From: Ga0077555 sp046154645
GTDB lineage: Bacteria; Pseudomonadota; Alphaproteobacteria; Rhizobiales; Hyphomicrobiaceae
DNA length: 64,000 bases
Reading direction: 5' to 3'
NCBI GenBank assembly: GCA_046154645.1
Contig: JBJXDZ010000146.1
Location: 16,493 to 80,492, forward strand
Position 1 is the stretch's first letter. Each line of letters opens with the position of its first letter. Shown here piece after piece: positions 57,126-64,000 of the stretch. The notes below the pieces were generated by a model. The model did not search any database. It was not told the DNA's origin and saw only the letters and a list, made by a program, of their open reading frames with translations. The position numbers were made by a program, and so were the translations under genes.

Positions 57126-58157
57126 TTAGCCGAGCTTTGGGAAGCGGCCTTCCACCGGATAGCCCGGATCCGTGTAGCCGGGCGTTGAGGGGTGGCCCGG
57201 CTTCACCAGGCTGTCGACCAGGGCTTCGTCGTCTTGGCCCCAGGGATAGGAGAGGGCGCCCGGATAGGTGATCCACTGCTCATAGGTGCGCGGGCCGGCG
57301 ATGACTGAGGTGATGGCCTGGTTGTTGAGGATCCAGGCCACCGCCAGTTCGACCAGCGTACGCCCTTTGCTCTCGGCATGCGCCTTCAGGGTTTGCGCGA
57401 TGGCGAGTGACTCCGGTCTCCATTCGGTCTCCATGATGCGGCGATCGTTGCGCCCGGCCCTCGTTTCCGGGTCGGCGTTGCTGCCGGGCACGTATTTGCC
57501 GGAGAGCACGCCGCGCGCCACGGGGCTGTAGGTGGCGACGCCGATGTTGAACGCGCGCGCGGCGGGCAGCACCTCCACTTCGGGCATGCGATTGAGCAGG
57601 TTGTAATAGGGCTGCAGCACCACGGGCAGCGGCGCGCCGACATCGCGGCAGGCGGTGGCAATCACCGGGATATGCCAGGCGCGCACATTGGAGATGCCCC
57701 AGTAGCGCAGTTTTCCCGCCTGGATCAGATCACCGAAGTTGCGCGCCACTTCCGTCCACGGCACCGCCGGATCGACTCGATGGATATAGGTAATGTCGAT
57801 GTGGTCGACTCCGAGGCGCTTGAGCGAGGCGTCGGTCGCCGCCATCATGTTGCGGCGCGAGAGGCCACGCTCATTGATGCCGGCGCCCGTGGGTTGCGCC
57901 AGCTTGGTGGCCAGCACCCACTGCTGGCGCTTGGGGCCGATCACCTGTCCAACCATCTCCTCGGAGCGCCCCTTCACATAGACATTGGCGGTGTCGACGA
58001 AATTGACCCCCACATCGACAGCGTGGTCGGCGATGCGTTGGGCTTCGGGCAAGGCCGTGGTGTCGCCAAAGGTCATGGTGCCCAAGCAGATCTCGGACAC
58101 CTTCAGGCCGCTGGTGCCAAGGGTTCGGTAGCGCATCGTGGTCTTGGGCGTGGACAT
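57126..58157 (-). CDS. Aldo/keto reductase
   Basis: A 343-residue AKR barrel, of the Mgs/YghZ-like large subgroup. The catalytic tetrad is visible: D in FVDTANVY, Y in NVYVKGRSEE, K in LATKLAQ and H in TYIHRVDP. NADPH-binding residues are expected in ITSVIAGPRTYEQW near the end. ATG 58157 is the first codon of the conserved region. A 300-base stretch with nothing recognisable (56826–57125) separates it from the TauE gene. The substrate cannot be predicted. Confidence 0.88.
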   Translation of the reverse strand: MSTPKTTMRYRTLGTSGLKVSEICLGTMTFGDTTALPEAQRIADHAVDVGVNFVDTANVYVKGRSEEMVGQVIGPKRQQWVLATKLAQPTGAGINERGLSRRNMMAATDASLKRLGVDHIDITYIHRVDPAVPWTEVARNFGDLIQAGKLRYWGISNVRAWHIPVIATACRDVGAPLPVVLQPYYNLLNRMPEVEVLPAARAFNIGVATYSPVARGVLSGKYVPGSNADPETRAGRNDRRIMETEWRPESLAIAQTLKAHAESKGRTLVELAVAWILNNQAITSVIAGPRTYEQWITYPGALSYPWGQDDEALVDSLVKPGHPSTPGYTDPGYPVEGRFPKLG

Positions 58158-58297
58158 GGCGTGAGTGCCTCGTGTGGGTTGGTCGCTTTCCCGATCTTGG
58201 CACGCGCAATGGGCCGCTGTCGCGAGCCGTCAGCGGGTGGCGTGGGCCTTGAACCTAAACAATCGAGCCAACGCACTGGCTCACTCGCACCCTTCCC

Positions 58298-59245
58298 TCA
58301 CGCCCCCTTCACCCAGCGCGTATTCCACCACATCCATTGCTCCGGATGGGCGCGGATCCAGCGCTCGAACTCGGCAAAGATGGCGGTCGTGAGGGCCTGG
58401 GCGTCGGCGGTGCGTTGCTCGCTGCGCGGCACCTCGAGCTCGCGGATCTCCATGCGAAAGCGGCTCGTCGTGCCGATCCGCAGGCAGGCGCCGACGAAGA
58501 CGCGGGCGCCGACGTGGCGGGCGATCTGGGCCGGGATCAGGGTGAACTTGGCCTCCCGCCCCATGAACGGGATCGGCTCGCCGCGCCGGTCATAGTGGTC
58601 GCAGACGAAGCATACCATGCCGCCTTTGCGGGCGAGATCGATCAGGCGGCGCGCCGTGCGCTGGCCGCTGCGCACATCGTCATCGTTGTCGCCCTTGCCG
58701 AGCAGGCCACCGGGATAGAGCGGCGATCGGCTGGCCACCAGCCAGCGATCGATCAGCGGATTGCCCAGCGGCCGGTAGACGCCGGCGGAGGCGCGATTGG
58801 CGCGGTTGATCGGCAGCACTGCCAGCTCCCAGCTGCCCATGTGCAGCGTGCAGCAGATGACAGGGTCGGTTCCGCCCATGCGCTGGCGCCAATGCGGCTC
58901 GTCGACCAGCGTGACGGTGTCCGGATCAGCAGCGATGCGCGGCAGGATCAGCATCTCGGCGAAGGTGCGGCCCATGTTGGCCCACATGGCACGGGCGATG
59001 GCGCGGCGCTCGGCCGGCGACTTGTCGGGGAACGCGATCTCGAGGTTGGCCAGCGCTCGCCGGTGCTGCCGCAGCCAGGGCCCCACCATCGCCACCAGCG
59101 TGGCCCCGATTCCCGTCACCCAGGACGTCGGCAGCAGGCTCGCCACGGCAATGGCGCCCTTGAGGCCCAGCACCTCGAGTTGCTGGCGGAGCGTGGCACG
59201 CGGCGGCTGCGGATCGGAGGCGGCTTGCGGTTCCGACGGCGTCAT
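58298..59245 (-). CDS. LpxL-type lysophospholipid/lipid A acyltransferase, copy 2
   Basis: A 315-residue inner-membrane acyltransferase of the LpxL/HtrB family, which adds secondary acyl chains to lipid A or related lipids. The catalytic HX4E motif is HMGSWE. Following family blocks are SGQRTARRLIDLARKGGMVCFVCDHYDRRGEPIPFMGREAKF and the end PEQWMWWNTRW. Start overlaps the stop of the upstream paralogue by four bases (ATGA). The N-terminal residues MTPSEPQAASDPQPP are a low-complexity tail before the membrane anchor. Confidence 0.88.
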   Translation of the reverse strand: MTPSEPQAASDPQPPRATLRQQLEVLGLKGAIAVASLLPTSWVTGIGATLVAMVGPWLRQHRRALANLEIAFPDKSPAERRAIARAMWANMGRTFAEMLILPRIAADPDTVTLVDEPHWRQRMGGTDPVICCTLHMGSWELAVLPINRANRASAGVYRPLGNPLIDRWLVASRSPLYPGGLLGKGDNDDDVRSGQRTARRLIDLARKGGMVCFVCDHYDRRGEPIPFMGREAKFTLIPAQIARHVGARVFVGACLRIGTTSRFRMEIRELEVPRSEQRTADAQALTTAIFAEFERWIRAHPEQWMWWNTRWVKGA

Positions 59246-60147
59246 GACCACCGCCGGTTCGACCACATCCACTGCTCCGGCGTCTCCCGGATCCAGGCTT
59301 CGAACGCGGCCTGCATCTGCGCCGTGATCCATTTGACGTCATCGCCCATGTTGGCGGTGCGCGGGACCTTCAGCTCCTTGATCTCGATGCGGAAGCGAGA
59401 GTCGGTGCCAACGCGCAGGCAGCGCGCCAGCCAGATGCGGGCACCGACCCGGCGCGCGATCATGGCGGGAATGACCACCGATTTAGCCGGCGTGCCGAAG
59501 AAGGGCACCGCCAAGCCCTGCTTGTCATAGAGATCGCAGACGAGGCCCAGGCGGCCGCCGTTGCGCACATAATCCATGATCTGTCGCGCCGTGCGCTGGC
59601 CTTCTTCCATGCTGCCGTCGACCTTGCCTTTGCCGAGCAGGCCACCCGGATAGAGGTCGCGGCGCTGATGGCGCAGGAACTGGTCGACGTAAGGGTTCTT
59701 GACCGTGCGGTAAACGGCGGCCGGATTGGCCTTGGCGGCGACCAGCGGCCAGATGGCGAGTTCCCAGTTGCCCAGATGCAGCGAGCAGCCGATCGCCGGC
59801 CCGAGCTTGTCCTTGTAGCGGGCGAACACCTTCGGATTGGCGATTTCGATCCGGCCCGGCTCCTGGATCAGGCGGTCGATCTGCATGGTCTCGGCCATCA
59901 CGCGGCCGAGGTTGCGCCACATGGCGCGGGCAATAGCGTCACGCTCCTGCGGTGTCTTTTCCGGATAGGCGATGGCCAGATTTTCCAGGGCGCGTGCGTG
60001 CCGGCGCAGCTTCGGGGCCACGAACCCCCAGATGGCCGCCGAAACGCGCGCCGAGGTATCGATCGGCATCAAGCGCACCACGCCGACGAGCAGCATCAGC
60101 GCCCCGTATTCGAGCCGATGTCGCAGATCAATGAGCATCGGCATCAT
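59242..60147 (-). CDS. LpxL-type lipid A acyltransferase, copy 1
   Basis: A 301-residue paralogue of the following gene. An N-terminal hydrophobic anchor YGALMLLVGVVRLMP precedes the catalytic HX4E motif HLGNWE and the block EEGQRTARQIMDYVRNGGRLGLVCDLYDKQG. The end PEQWMWSNRRW matches the family. The ATG ATG at 60147 is chosen; a TTG at 60216 would add 23 residues. Two such enzymes in tandem suggest the addition of two different secondary acyl chains. Confidence 0.87.
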   Translation of the reverse strand: MMPMLIDLRHRLEYGALMLLVGVVRLMPIDTSARVSAAIWGFVAPKLRRHARALENLAIAYPEKTPQERDAIARAMWRNLGRVMAETMQIDRLIQEPGRIEIANPKVFARYKDKLGPAIGCSLHLGNWELAIWPLVAAKANPAAVYRTVKNPYVDQFLRHQRRDLYPGGLLGKGKVDGSMEEGQRTARQIMDYVRNGGRLGLVCDLYDKQGLAVPFFGTPAKSVVIPAMIARRVGARIWLARCLRVGTDSRFRIEIKELKVPRTANMGDDVKWITAQMQAAFEAWIRETPEQWMWSNRRWS

Positions 60148-60276
60148 GACGAGGGGTCTGTCCTGGCGCTGGGCGGCGACTCGGGCGGCCACGAACGGCT
60201 TTCGGGCGAGATGCAACTCGGCCCTGTCGCCGTCAAGCCTCCACGAGGCCGCACGGGATCGGCAAAGGGGCTCAGA

Positions 60277-61500
60277 TCAGGCCGTCGCAGGCCGCAGCAG
60301 GCGCGGCAACGGACCGCCTGGACCAAGGCCCGCCTGCATCACGGCTCGCCTCAGCCAGGGCAAGGCGCCAAGTGCCACGAGGCCGGCCCCGCGTAGCAGA
60401 TCCAGCGGCATGACATCCGCAAGCAACGAGCGATTGAGCAGGTCCACCGCCAAAGTCCGGCTCGCCACGTCGCCGGCACGGGCTTGCCTGAAGGCCTGCA
60501 GCACCGCATCGCCACCGACGTCCCGGCCGTCCGCCTTGGCTATGGCAGCGCACTCCGTGATCCAGGCCGCATCGCGCAAGCCCAGATTGAGCCCTTGCGC
60601 CCCGATCGGCGGCAGCACGTGGCCGGCTTCGCCAATGAGCGCGATACGGTTCTGGGCCAGCGGCTTGGCGGTGAGCCCCGATAGCGGAAAACACGCCCGC
60701 GCGCCCACTTGCGACACCGTGCCAAGCAGGCCGCCGAGGCGTGTCTCCAGTGCCCCCGCAAAGGCATCGTCGGCCACCGCGGCCAGCCGGCGGGCTTCAT
60801 CCGGCGTTTCCACCCACACGAGACTCGACCAGCTGCCGGGCATCGGCACCGTGGTCAGCGGACCGGCGCGGCGATGCAGTTCCGTCGAGATCCCCTCGTG
60901 CGGCCGGCTGTGTTGGAACCGGGTCGCGATCGCCGTCTGTGGGTAGCTCCAGGTCTCGGTTGCCACGCCGGCGGCATCCCGGCAGCGCGAGGCGCGGCCG
61001 TCGGCGCCGACCACGAGGCGGGCAGATACAACGGTCCCGCCAGCGCCAGCCAGCCGAACGACATCATTGCCGGGCGCCACCTGGATGACTGCCTCGGCGA
61101 TGATCCGGATGCCCGGCGAGGCCGCGGCCAGCGCATGAAGGGCCGTTGTCAGTTTTGCCGTTTCGATATTGTAGCCAAAGGCTTCGCGGCCAATTTCGCT
61201 GGCCCGAAACAGCGTCTCCGGTGCCCGCAGCAGCCGGCCCGTATCGTCGATCAGCCGCAAACCTGTCAGCGCCGCCGCCGCATCGGCCAGTGCCGGCCAC
61301 GCACCCAGATGCCGGAGCAACTCAACGCTGCCGCCAAACAGCGCCGTCGTCCTGGTTTCCTTGGCCAAAGCCTCGGCTGTTGGCGCAGGACCGACCACAG
61401 TCACCGTCAAACCGGCCTCGGCCAGCGCTAAGGCTGCGGCCAGGCCAGCCGGCCCCAGGCCGACAACGGCAACATCGCAATCGGCAGCATGGGCAGCCAT
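60277..61500 (-). CDS. UbiH/UbiF-type FAD-dependent hydroxylase
   Basis: A 407-residue flavoprotein monooxygenase. The FAD-binding GxGxxG motif is VVGLGPAGLAAALALAEAGL, the DG motif is VVGADGRASRCRDAAG, and the second FAD motif is IGEAGHVLPPIGAQGLNLGLRDA, as in ubiquinone-ring hydroxylases (E replaces the usual D). It probably hydroxylates a ring carbon in ubiquinone synthesis; relatives act on other aromatics. The start at 61500 follows an AAGAG site; ATG 61539 is possible but lacks conservation. Confidence 0.87.
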   Translation of the reverse strand: MAAHAADCDVAVVGLGPAGLAAALALAEAGLTVTVVGPAPTAEALAKETRTTALFGGSVELLRHLGAWPALADAAAALTGLRLIDDTGRLLRAPETLFRASEIGREAFGYNIETAKLTTALHALAAASPGIRIIAEAVIQVAPGNDVVRLAGAGGTVVSARLVVGADGRASRCRDAAGVATETWSYPQTAIATRFQHSRPHEGISTELHRRAGPLTTVPMPGSWSSLVWVETPDEARRLAAVADDAFAGALETRLGGLLGTVSQVGARACFPLSGLTAKPLAQNRIALIGEAGHVLPPIGAQGLNLGLRDAAWITECAAIAKADGRDVGGDAVLQAFRQARAGDVASRTLAVDLLNRSLLADVMPLDLLRGAGLVALGALPWLRRAVMQAGLGPGGPLPRLLRPATA

Positions 61501-62241
61501 GTGGATAACTCTTGCACGGTGAGCGCCCGCCTCAGGCATCCGCGCCGGATGCGTGACCGCGCTCTATCTCTGTCGGTTCGTAGAATAGCATGCTGCGACA
61601 AGGCATTGCGATGCGACGCAGCACCCCGTGAAGCTTGCCCCGGACGAGCGAGGTGGAAACTGTGGCGAAGCCATCTCGCCCCTTGACAGCAACTACGGCA
61701 ATTTTGCGCTGACATTGGACCCCAAGTGGCGATGTGTCCCTCTGGCAGCACTGATGCACGCGCGACGCAGCGAGAGCGGTCGGGTGCACCGTGAAACACG
61801 ATAACTGCATGAAAATAAGCAAGTTAACTGGACACACCTGGAGCCAGGGGCGCCTCTCGCACGAGCGCGACTGCGGTAAAAATCCTGCTATTCGGGCCTC
61901 AGAGTCAGCCCGCTGACACACGCCGTCGCGCAGCGCTGTTGCCATACGAAGGCCCCCATTTGGCCCCGATTTGCAGCCATTGAACGGGAACTCCGCATCG
62001 ATTGCGATCACGAATCACCGGGCGCGGAAAACGAATCGTGCCATTTCCGTCACACAAAATCCTGAACCATGGCCAATTCTTCCTTTTTGCTTCACTGTTC
62101 GGGATTGCGTTTGCTAAGTCTGCTTCACCGACGAGGTCGATGGCCGTATCAGGCAATCGCACACCGAAAGGCTGATCGGCCAGAAACCGGTCTCCATAGT
62201 CGCTTGTGGCTTGGGGTAGCGTTAGTCCAGGAGAGTTCAAT
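61501..62241. other. Gene-free region upstream of the porin gene
   Basis: About 740 bases, lower in GC than its flanks. Open frames on the minus strand (61532–62285) overlap and give no family pattern. The length and AT content suggest a long leader and regulatory region for the strongly expressed porin. I could not identify a specific operator or riboswitch. Confidence 0.5.
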
Positions 62242-63651
62242 ATGTATGGGGGACTGCTAAAGTCGGCTAGCGCAGTGGCGATCATCGCCGCCGCCGGCCT
62301 CTATGGCGCCAGCCCTGCCAAGGCCGCTGACCTTGGTGGTGATTGCTGCGCTGACCTCGAGGAGCGGGTCGCCGAGCTCGAGGCCACAACCGTCCGCAAG
62401 GGCAACCGCAAGGTTTCGCTCCAGATCTCGGGCTATGTCTCGCACCACCTGATGTGGTGGGATGACGGCCTCCAGAGCGATGCTTACATCGGCGACGGTG
62501 GCAACTACGGCTCGCGTTGGCGCTTCACGGGTTCGGCCAAGATCAGCCCACAGCTGACCGCTGGCTTCCTGTATGAGTACACCGCGTTCGCCAATTCGAT
62601 CGGCAGCCTCAACCAGCTCAATGGCGGCGACGATCTCGGCGCTTCGGGCGGTGGTCCGGGCACAGGTGGCACGCCGGGCAACCTCGCCCTGCGCGATTCC
62701 ACCGTTTGGCTGCGTCACAGCCAACTCGGCATGATCAAGATCGGTCATGGCTCGACCTCGACGGACAACCTGACGCTCATCGACGTCGGCGGCCTCTCAG
62801 GCGCTGCTACGTCGGACGTGTCACTCTATAACGGCGGCATGATCCTGCGTGAGAAGACGGCTCCGGGTCACTTGACCGGTGCTGGCGGCTCGACGCTCGG
62901 CCGCGTCACCTGGGGCAACATCATCCTCGGTGGTGAGTCGTGGGATACGACGCGTCGCAATCACATCCTCTACGAGACGCCGACTCTGGCTGGCTTCTCG
63001 CTGCAGGCGGCGGTTGCCGAGGACAACTACTGGGACGTCGCCCTGCGCTATGCGGGTGAAATCGGTGGCTTCCGCATCGCGGGCGGCATCGGTTACCAGG
63101 AGGACACCGAGTTCAACCAGCCGATCCCGAGCGTTCCGGCGAACTTCAATGCGCATTGCAATACCAACCTGGACTGCAATCGCAAAGAGTCGCAGCTCAA
63201 GGGCTCTGCCTCGGTCATGCACATTCCGACGGGTCTGTTCCTGACGTTCGCCGCCGGTACGCGTGACACCGAGAACAAGACTTCGGGCAACCTCGTTAAT
63301 GCTGCTCCGACTGTTCCGAACCGTAACTTCGACACCAGCTTCTGGTGGCTGGCCGGCGGTATCTCGCAGAACTTCTTCGGCATCGGCAAGACGGTGCTGT
63401 TCGGCGAGTACGGCGAGCATAACGACGGCCTGCGCGTTGTTTACCAGGACGTCGTGTCGAGCAAGGCCACGACCTACGGCCTGGGCATCCTGCAGAACGT
63501 CGATGCTGCCGCGATGGAAATCTTCCTCACCTACAAGCACTACGAGGCTGATTTCACCATCACGTCGAACAGCGCGTCTTGCGGCGGTACCCGCAACTGC
63601 GCCATGCAGGACTACCAGACTGTCATCGTCGGCACCCGCATCTCGTTCTGA
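62242..63651 (+). CDS. Outer membrane porin
   Basis: A 469-residue porin of the rhizobial/alphaproteobacterial type. A signal peptide (to about residue 28, ASPAKA) is followed by a short coiled coil CADLEERVAELEATTVRKG that makes a trimer contact, then a beta-barrel with alternating patterns, SGYVSHHLMWWDDG as the first strand and YQTVIVGTRISF as the last, ending in the C-terminal aromatic F needed for BamA assembly. Cysteine pairs (CNTNLDC, CGGTRNC) lie in loops. AGGAGAG precedes the ATG and a UUCG terminator follows the stop, so it is a strong single-gene unit. Confidence 0.93.
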   Translation: MYGGLLKSASAVAIIAAAGLYGASPAKAADLGGDCCADLEERVAELEATTVRKGNRKVSLQISGYVSHHLMWWDDGLQSDAYIGDGGNYGSRWRFTGSAKISPQLTAGFLYEYTAFANSIGSLNQLNGGDDLGASGGGPGTGGTPGNLALRDSTVWLRHSQLGMIKIGHGSTSTDNLTLIDVGGLSGAATSDVSLYNGGMILREKTAPGHLTGAGGSTLGRVTWGNIILGGESWDTTRRNHILYETPTLAGFSLQAAVAEDNYWDVALRYAGEIGGFRIAGGIGYQEDTEFNQPIPSVPANFNAHCNTNLDCNRKESQLKGSASVMHIPTGLFLTFAAGTRDTENKTSGNLVNAAPTVPNRNFDTSFWWLAGGISQNFFGIGKTVLFGEYGEHNDGLRVVYQDVVSSKATTYGLGILQNVDAAAMEIFLTYKHYEADFTITSNSASCGGTRNCAMQDYQTVIVGTRISF

Positions 63652-63678
63652 TCGGATTGCAGGCAGAATTTCGAACGG

Positions 63679-63702
63679 AAAGGCCGCCTTCGGGCGGCCT
63701 TT
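63679..63702 (+). terminator. Rho-independent terminator with UUCG loop after the porin gene
   Basis: The ten-base arms AAAGGCCGCC and GGCGGCCTTT close a TTCG tetraloop, followed by TCTGCGTTT. It lies 28 bases after the porin stop. Confidence 0.93.
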
Positions 63703-63776
63703 CTGCGTTTCGGGGCAGGCACCAACGTGCCCGCGGCCGCGGCAGTCTCGTCAGCGGTCGGTTTTGTGCACGGCCC

Positions 63777-64000
63777 GTAGGCCGGGTCGCAGTCCGTAGG
63801 CCGGGTCGCAGTCCTTAGGTCGGGTCAAGCCGGGGCTCGGAGCCGGGGCTCGGGGAACGGCTCGGGGTCAGACCCCTGACGATTGCGTCAGAAGTTCATC
63901 TGCCACATCGCGTGTCAGGGGTCTGACCCCTGTCCAAGCGCAAGCGGCCGTCGGGTCGCAGTCCGTAGGTCGGGTCAAGCCGGGGCGCAGCGTGGGGGGG
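63777..64000. repeat. Repeat cluster: tandem GTAGGYCGGGTC units and an inverted GGGGTCAGACCCC pair
   Basis: GTAGGCCGGGTCGCAGTCC occurs twice in tandem (63777–63795 and 63796–63814), then the variant TTAGGTCGGGTCAAGCCGGGG (from 63815), AGCCGGGGCTCGG twice (ending about 63840 and 63853), and another GTCGCAGTCCGTAGGTCGGGTCAAGCC copy near 63953–63980. In the middle, GGGGTCAGACCCCTGAC (63864–63880) and GTCAGGGGTCTGACCCC (63914–63930) are exact inverted copies 33 bases apart. No protein-coding gene is visible. The cluster continues past the window. Confidence 0.85.

Noticed and set aside
61532..62285. Two overlapping minus-strand frames upstream of the porin
   Set aside because: No ribosome sites, no family pattern, and one overlaps the porin start.

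Overview
The window is a high-GC, gene-dense chromosomal stretch from an alphaproteobacterium, most likely of the order Hyphomicrobiales (Rhizobiales). The indicators are ahcY followed by a DivL-type pseudo-histidine kinase, a TsaE–phosphotransferase fusion, murU, addB and addA; an EIIA(Man)–HPr pair near ahcY; a TIGR02186–TauE pair; and a small beta-barrel porin whose mature start contains a short coiled coil. I see no phage, plasmid, transposase or CRISPR array. Genus-level placement is not possible from the sequence alone.

Layout. 1–8.4 kb: the 3' end of prmB, then scattered catabolic enzymes (class V aminotransferase-like protein, acetamidase/formamidase, amidohydrolase, 2-hydroxyacid dehydrogenase, Ddn-like reductase), a TTC38-type protein and an orphan low-GC gene resembling DUF1629/Imm11 immunity proteins. 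Three kinds of palindromic repeat lie here. 8.4–14.1 kb: a family III CoA-transferase facing a branched-chain amino-acid-type ABC transporter (livHMGF without a binding protein). The transporter operon is interrupted between livG and livF by a four-helix-bundle (23S rRNA IVS-type) gene flanked by inverted GGGGACAGG repeats. 14.4–25 kb: dual-CDGSH Fe-S protein, tRNA-Thr(TGT), serine hydrolase, a lone methylcrotonyl-CoA-type carboxyltransferase, alpha/beta hydrolase, ribosomal protein L33, NUDIX/DUF983 pair, small secreted and membrane proteins (including a 27-residue one), a methyltransferase and an AcuI-type reductase.

25.2–41.4 kb: a regulatory and housekeeping core: EIIA(Man) and HPr of a transport-less PTS, a TadG-like von Willebrand protein, ahcY, divL (phospho-acceptor His replaced by Tyr), tsaE–amgK, murU, addB and addA. 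The genes from divL to addA are coupled by ATGA or longer overlaps, except for a 32-base gap before murU, and look like one transcription unit joining cell-cycle control, tRNA modification, cell-wall recycling and double-strand-break repair.

41.7–54.9 kb: a second catabolic region: epimerase-type dehydrogenase, SMP-30 lactonase, enolase-superfamily dehydratase and FAH-family hydrolase (together reminiscent of non-phosphorylated sugar-acid pathways), a lytic transglycosylase, an LLM oxidoreductase, an iron/polyamine-type ABC importer with two tandem binding proteins, and another CoA-transferase. 55–63.7 kb: TIGR02186–TauE pair, aldo/keto reductase, two overlapping LpxL-type acyltransferases, a UbiH-type hydroxylase and a strongly signalled porin gene with a UUCG terminator. 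The last 250 bases are a repeat cluster.
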